This document shows, piece by piece, positions 1-8,637 of a stretch of 51,130 nucleotides of DNA. The DNA comes from Bacteroidota bacterium. GTDB lineage: Bacteria > Bacteroidota > Bacteroidia > Bacteroidales > Prolixibacteraceae. Where the stretch lies: assembly GCA_023251435.1 (NCBI GenBank), contig JAHEYU010000042.1, positions 1-51,130 of the forward strand, in the 5' to 3' direction. The notes under the pieces were generated by a model. The model made no database searches and had not been told where the DNA came from. It was given only the letters and a program-made list of their open reading frames with translations. The position numbers and the translations under genes are program-made. How positions within the stretch are numbered: the first letter of the stretch is position 1; each line of letters begins with the position of its first letter.

Positions 1-1
1 A

Positions 2-538
2 ACATTTGCCACTCCTTCCGAAATTGCTGCCAATTTCCAGCCAATATCGATAGTGAGCGTTCCGCAGCCGATTTCGTGGGCCGACGAAGAACGCGATTTA
101 ACCTCGTGGACAGGAAATGAACTTCAGGATGAAGCCTTGAATAAATTATATGAATTGGCCGGACGAATGAAGTCGGTTACAGATTATGCGATGTGTAAAG
201 ACTGGAATTACCTGCAAACCAGTGACCATTTTTATTATATGTGCACAAAGTTTTTCTCCGACGGACAGGTCCAAAAGAATTTCAATCCTTATGAAAGTCC
301 TTACGAAGCATTTATAAATTACATGAATGTTCTGAGTGATTTTAAACTTCGTCTCAATAAGATTGTTCCTGAGAATAAAACCGAAATGGAAATTGCAGGT
401 CTCAATCTGATGCTTGAGTCGAAAAATGAAAAATTAAAACAATATGAAACTGAACTTAAATTGCTAAAAACCAAGCAAAAAGTTCAGCAAACACCTACTG
501 CCACTAAAACTGCTAAACCAAAAAAAACCAAGAATTAG
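2..538 (+). CDS. C-terminal part of a GH57 family alpha-amylase/glucanotransferase (5' end outside window)
   Basis: The frame is open from the first bases of the window, so this is the tail of a longer gene; the GTG at 53 is probably internal. The residues SWADEERDLTSWTGNELQ and LQTSDHFYYM, followed by a FNPYESPYEAFINYMNVLSDF-like stretch, are what I know from the C-terminal part of GH57 enzymes of Bacteroidota. Those enzymes act on alpha-glucans in the cytoplasm and usually sit beside glycogen genes. The last 30 residues are a Lys/Pro/Thr-rich tail with no fold. The next gene is a glucan phosphorylase, which fits glycogen or maltodextrin turnover. The catalytic half is not in the window, so activity cannot be judged. 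The family call is from recognised motifs, not from a search. Confidence 0.75.
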   Translation, partial: TFATPSEIAANFQPISIVSVPQPISWADEERDLTSWTGNELQDEALNKLYELAGRMKSVTDYAMCKDWNYLQTSDHFYYMCTKFFSDGQVQKNFNPYESPYEAFINYMNVLSDFKLRLNKIVPENKTEMEIAGLNLMLESKNEKLKQYETELKLLKTKQKVQQTPTATKTAKPKKTKN

Positions 539-601
539 CATTATTTATTAACTAAGAATTTAACATCCGCTTTACATTCGGGCTTCCTGAATGACAGTTT
601 T

Positions 602-630
602 TTTGACTTCTTTTGCGCCTTGTATTTTTG
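602..630 (+). promoter_or_regulatory. Bacteroidota-type promoter for glgP
   Basis: A perfect TAnnTTTG -7 box (TATTTTTG, 623-630) has a TTTG -33 element at 602-605, 17 bases upstream. It lies about 40 bases before the glgP start. The fit to the Bacteroidota consensus is one of the best in the window. Confidence 0.6.
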
Positions 631-668
631 AATGAATTTTAAGGTAAAAAAGCAAGAAGGAGATGACG

Positions 669-3245
669 ATGCAAGAAGGTGTTAGGTTTATAAAAAATTC
701 ATACGTGGAACAACCAGTTTGGAAAAAATTATTTGTCGAATCAAATATTCCCGAGAAATTATCTCCGCTTAAGGAGTTAAGCCGCAACCTATGGTGGGTT
801 TGGAACAGCGATGCACGCGAATTATTTCAGTCTATTGATGATGAAATATTTGAAGAATGCGAACACAATCCGATCGTACTGCTCGAAAGAGTAAATTACC
901 AGCGATTCCTGGACATTGAGAATGATGAAAATTTCATCATGAAAATGAATTATGTTGCGAAACAATTCCATAGATATCTTGATGAACGGAAAACGCTGAA
1001 CGGACCTTCAATCGCCTATTTCAGTATGGAATATGGCTTACACGATACCCTGAAAATTTTCTCGGGTGGTCTGGGAATCCTGGCAGGAGATTATCTGAAA
1101 GAAGCAAGCGATTCGAAGGTTAACCTTACAGGCGTTGGGCTTTTGTATCGTTACGGGTATTTCAGACAAAATATTTCGATTGCCGGCGAACAGATTTCAG
1201 ATTACGAATCTCAACAGTTCTCAAAAATACCGGTTCAGCCGGCCTACAATGAGCAGGGCGAATGGGTAACTGTTCAGGTTGATTTCCCCGGACGAATTGT
1301 AACTGCCCGCGTTTGGCAGGTAAATGTTGGATCGGTTAAGCTGTTCCTTTTAGATACCGATTATGAAGTAAATTCGGATGAAGATCGTTTTGTGACCCAT
1401 CATTTGTACGGCGGCGACAACGAAAATCGTTTGAAACAGGAAATGCTGCTCGGGCTGGGTGGTATCCGGGCGCTTAAGAAACTTGGATATTCGGCTGACA
1501 TTTACCATTGCAACGAAGGACATGCTGCAATGATTGGCCTTGAAAGAATTAAAGACCTGGTTGATGAGAAGGCGCTAAAATATGCTGAAGCCAAAGAAGT
1601 GGTAAGGGCCTCAACTTTGTTTACAACTCATACTCCGGTTCCTGCCGGGCATGACTCTTTTCATCAGGACCTTTTTAAAAGGTACATGGGGAAATATCCT
1701 CCGAAAGTTGAAATCACCTGGGACGAATTTTTAGGTCTGGGTAAAGCCAATATTCATGAAGATCATTTCAACATGAGTTATCTGGCTTGCAACCTCTCGC
1801 AGGGAATTAACGGTGTAAGCTGGTTGCACGGCGAAGTTTCAAAAGAAATATTTTTACCGTTATACCAAGGATTTTTGCCTGAAGAAGTTGAAATTGGCTA
1901 TGTTACAAATGGCGTTCATTATTCGACCTGGATAGCCAAAGAATGGAAAGATGTGCATAAGAAATATTTTGGGCCAAAATTTCCTGAAGAGCAACTTGAT
2001 TTTGATCTTTGGAATAACATATACAAAATACCTGACGAGGAAATCTGGAATACCAAGCAGAATCTTCGGATGAAGACAATTGGTTTTATTAAGCAGCGCT
2101 TTGCTGACAACTGGATAAAAAAACACGAAAACCCGAAACTGATTTCCGAAGTTTCAGGGAAAATTAACCCTTACGCGTTGACAATCGGGTTTGCACGCCG
2201 GTTCGCAACCTATAAACGTGCACATCTTTTATTCCGCAACCTCGATCGTTTGGCGAAATTGGTGAACGATCCGGCACGTCCGGTTCAGTTCCTTTTTGCA
2301 GGGAAAGCGCATCCGGCCGATAAAGCCGGTCAGGATCTGATCAAATACATTGTGGAGATATCAAAACGTCCGGAGTTTGTTGGTAAAATTTTGTTCCTTC
2401 AGAATTACGACATGAACCTGGCGAAAATGATGTTGCAAGGTGTCGATGTTTGGATGAACACTCCGACCCGCCCACTCGAAGCATCGGGTACCAGCGGCGA
2501 AAAGGGAGTAATGAATGGAACTATCCATTTCTCGGTTCTCGACGGATGGTGGGTTGAAGGGTACAAAAAAGATGCTGGTTGGGCGCTTCCGCAGGAAAAT
2601 GCCTACGAAGGAAGTGAACTTCAGGATGAATTGGATGCCGAAACCATTTACAATATTTTTGAAGACGAAATATTGCCGGCATTCTATACCCGCAATATCA
2701 AAGGTGTTCCTGAAAAGTGGGTTTCGTATATTAAAAATACATTTGCTCAGGTAGCTCCGAATTTCACTACAGCCCGAATGATACGCGATTATCAGGACCG
2801 GTTCTATAATCCGCAGTCTAAACGTGCCGCGAAATTAATCGAGTCTGATTATCAGTTGGCAAAAGATATTGCACAATGGAAATCGGGTGTTTCGTCGGTT
2901 TGGGATCAAATTGAAGTGAAAGAAGTTCAGATTACAGACGGAATTACCAATGTACTGAAAATTGGCGACAATTATCCGGCCAGAGTGGTGGTCGATCTGA
3001 AGGAATTGAAGCCGGAAGATTTGGGCGTTGAAATGATAATTACACAGAGTGAGAAGGACAATCAGACTTCTATGGTAGATAGTTTACAGTTTACTATCGA
3101 AAAGATAGAAGGATCGGTGATTACATACCAGTTGAACCTGAAGCTTATGAATGCCGGTGCTTTTGGATACGCAATACGCATGTACCCAAAACATCCGGAA
3201 TTACCTCACCGTCAGGATTTCCATTATTTAAAATGGGTACAGTAA
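669..3245 (+). CDS. glgP: Alpha-glucan (glycogen/maltodextrin) phosphorylase, GT35
   Basis: Cytoplasmic phosphorylase that releases glucose 1-phosphate from alpha-1,4-glucan using phosphate and a pyridoxal phosphate cofactor. An N-terminal DUF3417-like segment (LSRNLWWVWN near residue 35) is followed by YFSMEYGLHDTLKIFSGGLG and, towards the C-terminus, EASGTSGEKGVMNGT. The Lys of the last motif is in the position of the cofactor-binding Lys of glycogen phosphorylases. At 858 residues it matches the shorter alpha-glucan phosphorylase subfamily. Two ATGs compete: 663 abuts the AAGAAGGAG ribosome site (654-662), whereas 669 has normal spacing of about six bases, so 669 is preferred. It follows the GH57 gene, and a strong hairpin terminator follows it. 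Regulation by its own TAnnTTTG promoter is likely. Confidence 0.93.
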   Translation: MQEGVRFIKNSYVEQPVWKKLFVESNIPEKLSPLKELSRNLWWVWNSDARELFQSIDDEIFEECEHNPIVLLERVNYQRFLDIENDENFIMKMNYVAKQFHRYLDERKTLNGPSIAYFSMEYGLHDTLKIFSGGLGILAGDYLKEASDSKVNLTGVGLLYRYGYFRQNISIAGEQISDYESQQFSKIPVQPAYNEQGEWVTVQVDFPGRIVTARVWQVNVGSVKLFLLDTDYEVNSDEDRFVTHHLYGGDNENRLKQEMLLGLGGIRALKKLGYSADIYHCNEGHAAMIGLERIKDLVDEKALKYAEAKEVVRASTLFTTHTPVPAGHDSFHQDLFKRYMGKYPPKVEITWDEFLGLGKANIHEDHFNMSYLACNLSQGINGVSWLHGEVSKEIFLPLYQGFLPEEVEIGYVTNGVHYSTWIAKEWKDVHKKYFGPKFPEEQLDFDLWNNIYKIPDEEIWNTKQNLRMKTIGFIKQRFADNWIKKHENPKLISEVSGKINPYALTIGFARRFATYKRAHLLFRNLDRLAKLVNDPARPVQFLFAGKAHPADKAGQDLIKYIVEISKRPEFVGKILFLQNYDMNLAKMMLQGVDVWMNTPTRPLEASGTSGEKGVMNGTIHFSVLDGWWVEGYKKDAGWALPQENAYEGSELQDELDAETIYNIFEDEILPAFYTRNIKGVPEKWVSYIKNTFAQVAPNFTTARMIRDYQDRFYNPQSKRAAKLIESDYQLAKDIAQWKSGVSSVWDQIEVKEVQITDGITNVLKIGDNYPARVVVDLKELKPEDLGVEMIITQSEKDNQTSMVDSLQFTIEKIEGSVITYQLNLKLMNAGAFGYAIRMYPKHPELPHRQDFHYLKWVQ

Positions 3246-3259
3246 ACACATAATACAGA

Positions 3260-3298
3260 ACAATAGAAGGTAGCCAAAAGCTGCCTTTTATTGTTTTT
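3260..3298 (+). terminator. Rho-independent terminator after glgP
   Basis: ACAATA (3260-3265) pairs with TATTGT (3289-3294) outside an AAGGTAGC/GCTGCCTT stem with a CAAAA loop. A T-rich tract follows. Confidence 0.85.
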
Positions 3299-3329
3299 GG
3301 CCAAAAGTTAAGGATTCTATTTTTATCTG

Positions 3330-3337
3330 CACCTTTG
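3330..3337 (+). promoter_or_regulatory. Putative -7 box for the EamA transporter
   Basis: CACCTTTG followed by CA resembles TAnnTTTG with one mismatch. It lies 19 bases before the ATG at 3356, giving a very short leader. It also explains why the in-frame TTG at 3335 is unlikely to be the start: it is inside the promoter box. Confidence 0.45.
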
Positions 3338-3355
3338 CAGCAGAAATTAACCTTC

Positions 3356-4291
3356 ATGAAGAAACACTTTTCCCAAACCATTTTTCTGGCAATTGTGGCC
3401 TGTTTGTTATGGTCGTCGGCATTTGTAGGTGTAAAAATTGGCCTGAAATATCACACTCCGCTTCAGTTTGCGGGGATTCGCTTTATCATTTCCGGGCTGA
3501 TGTTGGTTCCGTTTGTTTATAGTCTAAAACGTTTCCGGAAAGAAGTAAGCGAGAATTTCTGGTATGTATGTTTGATCGCTTTTTTGCAGGTAATTCTTCA
3601 ATATTCGCTTTTCTATCTGGGTGTTAGTAAGGTGCCGGCTTCCATCGCGGCAATGATTGTTGGATCTTCGCCTTTATTCATCGCCCTGGTAGCCCATTAC
3701 TTCAATCCCGGCGACCGTATGGACTTGTTTAAAACGGTCAGTTTCCTGGTTGGAATACTTGGGGTCGCTGTCATTACTCTGGGTCGCGACCGCCTTCCGT
3801 CGGGAGCCGAAATAGCAATGACCGGGGTGATTTTGTTATTACTGAACAATGTGGTTTCAGGCATTACCAATGTGGTAATTGCCCGTAAACAGCATACAAT
3901 TTCTCCGATGGTTTTAACTTCATCATCACTTTTTATGGGCGGTGTTTTCCTTTTTGTGGTTTCTATTCCGCTGGAAGGACTTCAATACTACGATTTTCCT
4001 CCTGAATATTTTGTGGCATTGGCATGGCTAAGTTTTTTATCGGCTGCAGCCTTTACCATCTGGAATACATTGCTTCGCAGGCCAAAAGTAAAAGTCTCGG
4101 AACTAAGTATCTGGAAGTTTCTGATACCGGTTGCAGGGGCATTGCTCAGTTGGTTAATACTTCCCGACGAGTCTCCCGATTTGGTTTCAGTTTCAGGAAT
4201 GATTTTGATTGCTTTCTCGTTGCTTATCTTGTATTTTCCTAACCGAAAGAGAAAATCTGTAACTGAAGATATTGGTAGCGAATTGATCTGA
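3356..4291 (+). CDS. EamA/DMT-superfamily permease
   Basis: Integral membrane protein of 311 residues with about ten hydrophobic segments arranged as two EamA repeats. The first begins with AIVACLLWSSAFVGVKIGLK and the second with VILLLLNNVVSGITNVVIA. Proteins of this family export or import small metabolites such as amino acids or nucleotides; the substrate cannot be told from sequence. The start is the ATG at 3356 (MKKHFSQTIF), because the upstream TTG overlaps the promoter-like box. It stands alone between the glgP terminator and the hppA promoter. The last residues (FPNRKRKSVTED) form a basic tail, as is common for the cytoplasmic end. Confidence 0.85.
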   Translation: MKKHFSQTIFLAIVACLLWSSAFVGVKIGLKYHTPLQFAGIRFIISGLMLVPFVYSLKRFRKEVSENFWYVCLIAFLQVILQYSLFYLGVSKVPASIAAMIVGSSPLFIALVAHYFNPGDRMDLFKTVSFLVGILGVAVITLGRDRLPSGAEIAMTGVILLLLNNVVSGITNVVIARKQHTISPMVLTSSSLFMGGVFLFVVSIPLEGLQYYDFPPEYFVALAWLSFLSAAAFTIWNTLLRRPKVKVSELSIWKFLIPVAGALLSWLILPDESPDLVSVSGMILIAFSLLILYFPNRKRKSVTEDIGSELI

Positions 4292-4413
4292 AATTGCAGT
4301 TCTATTTAATTGGCCGGACGATCCGTTTATTTAGTAATTGATATGAATATTAAGGATTTGTTTATAAATTGATAGTGATATGCCTTTGAATGATTCAAAT
4401 TAATGTTGTTTTC

Positions 4414-4421
4414 TATTTTTG
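4414..4421 (+). promoter_or_regulatory. -7 promoter box upstream of hppA
   Basis: TATTTTTG is a perfect TAnnTTTG match; the -33 element is weak. It predicts a leader of about 140 bases before hppA, long enough for a regulatory 5' UTR, but I see no recognisable riboswitch in it. Confidence 0.45.
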
Positions 4422-4562
4422 TCTTTCAGTAACGTGGGGAGAAGAGGCTGTCATATAACATTAATAGCTACTAATCATTCAAGTTATTAATTATTAATTT
4501 CGGAACTTTCATTTCATCTTAAATCAAAATTAACTAACTGCAACTATGTTGCATAAAAACAA

Positions 4563-6809
4563 ATGCTTATGAATTCTATTTTCTGGCTGGTGCCGCTCAG
4601 TTCGATTCTGGCACTATCTTTTGCCTGGTTTTTCTTCAAACAGATGATGAAGGAAAGCGAAGGTACCGACACGATGAAGAAAATTGCCAAACACGTACGC
4701 GACGGTGCAATGGCTTACCTGAAGCAGCAGTACAAAGTAGTCGGAATCGTTTTTATCGTCGTAACTGCTTTATTTGCCATTATGGCTTACGTGCTTGAAA
4801 TTCAAAACCCATGGGTTCCGTTTGCTTTCTTAACTGGTGGATTTTTCTCCGGATTGGCCGGATTCTTCGGGATGCGGACTGCAACTTACGCATCAGCACG
4901 TACCGCCAATGCTGCCATGCGTTCTCTGAACGATGGCCTCCGTATTGCTTTCCGTTCAGGAGCAGTAATGGGTTTGGTAGTAGTTGGTTTGGGCTTGCTT
5001 GACATCTCGATTTGGTTTTATGCACTTCAATTTATTATTGGTGCATTGGATTCAACAACCAACGGAATTATCGCCGCCGATCCATCAATGAAACTGATTA
5101 TCATTACCACAACAACCCTTACTTTCGGTATGGGTGCTTCAACTCAGGCTTTATTTGCCCGTGTTGGTGGAGGTATTTTTACCAAAGCAGCCGATGTGGG
5201 TGCCGACCTGGTTGGAAAAGTAGAAGCTGGTATTCCAGAGGATGATCCCCGTAACCCTGCAACGATTGCCGATAACGTAGGCGACAACGTAGGTGACGTG
5301 GCTGGTATGGGTGCTGACTTATACGAATCGTATTGCGGCGCTATTCTTTCAACTGCTGCACTCGGAGCCACTGCATTTGCAAGCCTTGGGGTTGAAGCTC
5401 AGATGAATGGTGTAATAGCTCCGATGATTATTGCTGCGGTCGGAATTGTCCTTTCCATATTTGGTATCTTCATGGTTAGCGCTAAAGAAGGTGCTTCTCA
5501 AAAACAATTGCTGGCTGCTCTTGGTCGTGGTGTAAATGTTAGTTCGGTAGGTATTGCCATCTTCTCTTTCCTGATTTTGAAATATCTCGACATCCCTAAC
5601 TATTTGGGTGTTTGGGGTTCGATGATGGCAGGTTTGGTCGGTGGTATCGGTATTGGTAAAATTACTGAATATTATACTTCTTCCGGATTTGCTCCAACAC
5701 GCAACATCGCAGAATCAACCAAAACAGGCCCGGCAACCGTAATTATCTCCGGAATTGGAACTGGTATGATTTCTACTGCTATTCCGGTTCTGATTGTTGG
5801 AACTTCAATTATTCTGGCTTTCCTTTTTGCTTCAGGTTTCGACTTTGCCAATATTAGCATGGGTCTTTATGGAATTGCCATTGCTGCTGTTGGTATGTTA
5901 TCAACCTTAGGAATTACTTTGGCTACCGATGCTTATGGTCCAATTGCTGACAACGCTGGCGGAAATGCTGAAATGAGTGGTTTGGGCAAAGAAGTACGTG
6001 TGCGCACCGATGCATTGGATACACTTGGAAACACAACTGCAGCAACAGGAAAAGGTTTTGCTATCGGTTCGGCTGCATTAACGGCTTTGGCACTTTTGGC
6101 TTCATACATCGAAGAAATTAAAATCGCTCTGGCACGTGTTCCTGAAAAAGTTGCCGAGTTTGCACAATTTGCAACAAACAATCATTTTACCAATGTTGAT
6201 GTTCACAAAGCTTCCATTCCTGAAATGATGCAGTATTTGCATCTTGATTTGATGAACCCACGTGTATTGGTGGGCGCTTTCATCGGATCAATGGCCGCCT
6301 TCCTGTTCTGCGGTTTAACCATGAATGCTGTTGGCCGTGCTGCTCAAAGTATGGTTGAAGAAGTTCGCCGTCAGTTCCGCGAAATCAAAGGTATTTTAAC
6401 CGGCGAAGGTGAACCCGATTATGCCCGTTGTGTTGAAATTTCAACAAAAGGCGCACAGAAGGAAATGTTGTTCCCTTCATTACTGGCCATTTTTATACCA
6501 ATTGGCACAGGTCTTATTTTTGGTGTTTCAGGTGTAGTTGGTCTGCTTTTAGGCGGAACTTCAACCGGATTTATCCTGGCAATTTTCATGGCCAATGCTG
6601 GTGGCGCCTGGGATAATGCTAAAAAATATATTGAAGAAGGCCACTTAGGCGGAAAAGGTTCTGATTGTCACAAGGCTGCTGTAACCGGCGATACTGTTGG
6701 CGATCCGTTCAAAGATACTTCAGGCCCGTCATTAAATATTCTTATAAAGTTGATGAGTATGGTTTCAATCGTAATGGCCGGATTAACAATTGCTTATAGC
6801 TTAATGTAA
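4563..6809 (+). CDS. hppA: Membrane-bound ion-pumping pyrophosphatase, K+-dependent type
   Basis: Hydrolyses pyrophosphate at the cytoplasmic face and pumps Na+ and/or H+ outward. The protein has 748 residues and about 15-16 hydrophobic spans. The family signature [20 protein letters not shown] followed by [20 protein letters not shown] carries the substrate-binding acidic residues and Lys. A second acidic cluster near the end ([14 protein letters not shown]) is intact. In [18 protein letters not shown] the residue that separates classes is Ala, the K+-dependent state; K+-independent H+ pumps have Lys there. In Bacteroidota such proteins are usually Na+ or dual Na+/H+ pumps, but the ion cannot be fixed here. 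ATGs at 4563 and 4569 are both possible. It recovers energy from biosynthetic pyrophosphate, which suits a fermenter. Confidence 0.95.
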   Translation: MLMNSIFWLVPLSSILALSFAWFFFKQMMKESEGTDTMKKIAKHVRDGAMAYLKQQYKVVGIVFIVVTALFAIMAYVLEIQNPWVPFAFLTGGFFSGLAGFFGMRTATYASARTANAAMRSLNDGLRIAFRSGAVMGLVVVGLGLLDISIWFYALQFIIGALDSTTNGIIAADPSMKLIIITTTTLTFGMGASTQALFARVGGGIFTKAADVGADLVGKVEAGIPEDDPRNPATIADNVGDNVGDVAGMGADLYESYCGAILSTAALGATAFASLGVEAQMNGVIAPMIIAAVGIVLSIFGIFMVSAKEGASQKQLLAALGRGVNVSSVGIAIFSFLILKYLDIPNYLGVWGSMMAGLVGGIGIGKITEYYTSSGFAPTRNIAESTKTGPATVIISGIGTGMISTAIPVLIVGTSIILAFLFASGFDFANISMGLYGIAIAAVGMLSTLGITLATDAYGPIADNAGGNAEMSGLGKEVRVRTDALDTLGNTTAATGKGFAIGSAALTALALLASYIEEIKIALARVPEKVAEFAQFATNNHFTNVDVHKASIPEMMQYLHLDLMNPRVLVGAFIGSMAAFLFCGLTMNAVGRAAQSMVEEVRRQFREIKGILTGEGEPDYARCVEISTKGAQKEMLFPSLLAIFIPIGTGLIFGVSGVVGLLLGGTSTGFILAIFMANAGGAWDNAKKYIEEGHLGGKGSDCHKAAVTGDTVGDPFKDTSGPSLNILIKLMSMVSIVMAGLTIAYSLM

Positions 6810-6858
6810 GAGTTTTTAGTTGAGCCGGAATTTTTATAAATTACGTCAATAAAATACA

Positions 6859-6898
6859 AGATGCCCCGGAGAGATTCTTCGGGGTATCTTTTTTTTTC
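6859..6898 (+). terminator. Rho-independent terminator after hppA
   Basis: AGATGCCCCG (6859-6868) pairs with CGGGGTATCT (6880-6889). A run of about nine T follows. Confidence 0.9.
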
Positions 6899-6966
6899 TG
6901 ATTTACTAAACAAAAAAGGTAAGTATTGAGTTTAACTACTTAGCGACAATACTAAAACTAAATATT

Positions 6967-7980
6967 ATGGCAGATTTATCAACTACTTACATGGGCGTCA
7001 AATTAAAAAACCCTTTGATTCTGGGCGCCAGCAATCTTGTTACCAAACCCGAAGTGATTAAAGAGCTTGAAGAGGCCGGAATCGCAGCTATTGTTTACAA
7101 GTCGCTATTCGAAGAGCAGATTCAGTTGGAGAACCTCCAGTTTGAGGAAAACCTGAACGAATATGCAAACCGAAATTCTGAGATGGGGCGTCTTTTCCCG
7201 GATATTGAACATGCCGGTCCGAAAGAACATCTTTATAACCTGAAAAAGCTTAAGCAAAACACTTCAGTTCCGGTGTTTGCCAGCTTAAATGCTATTTACG
7301 AACCCAGTTGGGTTGAATATGCAAAATTGCTCGAAGAAACCGGTGTCGATGGTCTTGAGCTTAACCTTTATGCAACTCCGGGATATTTCGAAGTGGGCGC
7401 TTCCTCAATAGAAGACAAGCAGTATCAGATTGTTAAAAGTGTCAAGAAAGCAGTTAAGATTCCTGTAAGTGTTAAACTGAGCCCGTTCTATACCAATACC
7501 TTGAATTTCATTAAAAAACTTGATGAAGCCGGTGTCGATGGTTTTGTAATGTTTAACCGATTCTTTCAGCCCGAAATTGATATTGAAACTGAAAACTTCC
7601 ACTTCCCGTGGGAACTGACCCAACCACGCGATCATCAGCTTGCATTGCGTTATACCGGTTTGCTACACGGAAATATTGAAGGCAGCATTTGTGCCAGTCG
7701 TGGTATTTATACTTCCGAAGATGTAATCCGTCTTTTGCTGGCAGGTGCCGATGTTGTTCAAATTGTTTCAGCCGTTTATAAAAAAGAGCTGTCGTATGTT
7801 GCTACCATACTCGAAGGAATTCATGCATGGATGGATAAAAAAGGCTACAAAAAACTGGATGACTTCCGTGGAAATTTGTCGCGCAAAAATATGAAAGACC
7901 CATTTACCTATCAACGTGCACAATATGTTGATATTCTGGCCAAATCAGAAGAAATATTCAAGAAATATCCGATGGTTTAA
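6967..7980 (+). CDS. Dihydroorotate dehydrogenase-like flavoprotein
   Basis: A 337-residue (beta/alpha)8 barrel of the dihydroorotate dehydrogenase superfamily, presumably FMN-dependent. The opening DLSTTYMGVKLKNPLILGAS and later SVKLSPFY, GVDGFVMFNRF and a GADVVQIVSAVY phosphate-binding segment are typical. The catalytic region reads ELNLYATPGYFE, where true class 1 enzymes have NLSCPN (Cys base) and class 2 have Ser. No Cys or Ser base is visible at that place. It may therefore be one of the DHODH-like proteins of anaerobes rather than PyrD. It stands alone, not among pyrimidine genes, between the hppA terminator and two downstream hairpins. Confidence 0.8.
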   Translation: MADLSTTYMGVKLKNPLILGASNLVTKPEVIKELEEAGIAAIVYKSLFEEQIQLENLQFEENLNEYANRNSEMGRLFPDIEHAGPKEHLYNLKKLKQNTSVPVFASLNAIYEPSWVEYAKLLEETGVDGLELNLYATPGYFEVGASSIEDKQYQIVKSVKKAVKIPVSVKLSPFYTNTLNFIKKLDEAGVDGFVMFNRFFQPEIDIETENFHFPWELTQPRDHQLALRYTGLLHGNIEGSICASRGIYTSEDVIRLLLAGADVVQIVSAVYKKELSYVATILEGIHAWMDKKGYKKLDDFRGNLSRKNMKDPFTYQRAQYVDILAKSEEIFKKYPMV

Positions 7981-8007
7981 AAAATCAGGTTGATTCGAAT
8001 TTTTGAT

Positions 8008-8042
8008 AAGTCGGAGCGCGACTTAAAGTTGCGCCCCGACTT
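8008..8042 (+). terminator. Hairpin downstream of the DHODH-like gene
   Basis: AAGTCGG-GCGC-ACTT pairs with AGT-GCGC-CCGACTT around a two-base loop, with small bulges. It is the first of two consecutive hairpins and has no T tract of its own. Confidence 0.55.
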
Positions 8043-8057
8043 GATTTGATTTGATCG

Positions 8058-8096
8058 AAAGGGCAGAATTCGTGTTTGAATCCTGCCCTTTCTTTT
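8058..8096 (+). terminator. Rho-independent terminator after the DHODH-like gene
   Basis: AAAGGGCAG-ATTC pairs with GAAT-CTGCCCTTT with one internal mismatch. CTTTTT follows. Confidence 0.85.
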
Positions 8097-8228
8097 TATC
8101 CTACTTCCTCAAATTCTCAACCGCTATTACTAGTAACCAGACGTCAAAAATTATAAATTCTTTATCAAGTTTATGGAAAAACGATTGAACTTTTGTTATC
8201 TGATTTTATCTCCTAAATCATTCTTGTC

Positions 8229-8495
8229 ATGACTGTTACTGTTCAAATAAATACCGACACCCCTGTCGGGAAACGTCTGGAAAAAGCACTGCGCCGTTAT
8301 CCCGAAACGGTTCAGTTTATCGAATCTACCATTGTAACCGAAACAATCCCAGAGGGCTATGTTGCACTTAAGGACGGTTTTGACCAAGTGAGGGAACATG
8401 TAAAATCCATTTCTGCGACCGAATCAGCAAAACTTGCATTCAGTAGATTAGGAGAAAAATATGATCGTAAATTCAATAATAAATATACCCGATGA
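8229..8495 (+). CDS. Small protein of unknown function, possibly an antitoxin-like first gene of a broken pair
   Basis: An 88-residue protein that I do not firmly recognise. It begins MTVTVQINTDTPVGKRLEKALRR and ends with a basic tail (RLGEKYDRKFNNKYTR). The size, the short N-terminal beta strand followed by helices, and the tightly overlapping next reading frame at 8461 with its own ribosome site all resemble toxin-antitoxin operons. No toxin is recognisable, because the second frame is cut short at the border with the restriction genes. Antitoxin is therefore an inference from layout only. It could equally be the N-terminal remnant of an older locus. Confidence 0.5.
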   Translation: MTVTVQINTDTPVGKRLEKALRRYPETVQFIESTIVTETIPEGYVALKDGFDQVREHVKSISATESAKLAFSRLGEKYDRKFNNKYTR

Positions 8496-8637
8496 AGAGG
8501 TACCTCCTTTGCAGCCATGGTTTTATAATAATTGCTTAAACCATAATTCTTGTAATCAATTAGACAACAACCCTTCAATTGTTGACCTTACCGTAATTCT
8601 ATCCGTAGGCAAAATCACATATCGCCAAAGTTTCTGA
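8461..8637 (+). pseudogene. Short second frame, probably the 5' remnant of a gene cut by the restriction island
   Basis: An AGGAG site (about 8450-8454) stands six bases before an ATG at 8461, inside the end of the preceding gene. The frame gives 58 residues starting MIVNSIINIPDEEVPPLQP. From about 8556 it runs antisense through the end of the Res gene. A good start overlapping an upstream gene but no independent 3' half suggests a truncated gene whose remainder was replaced when the island arrived. It could also be a genuine tiny gene. Confidence 0.35.
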
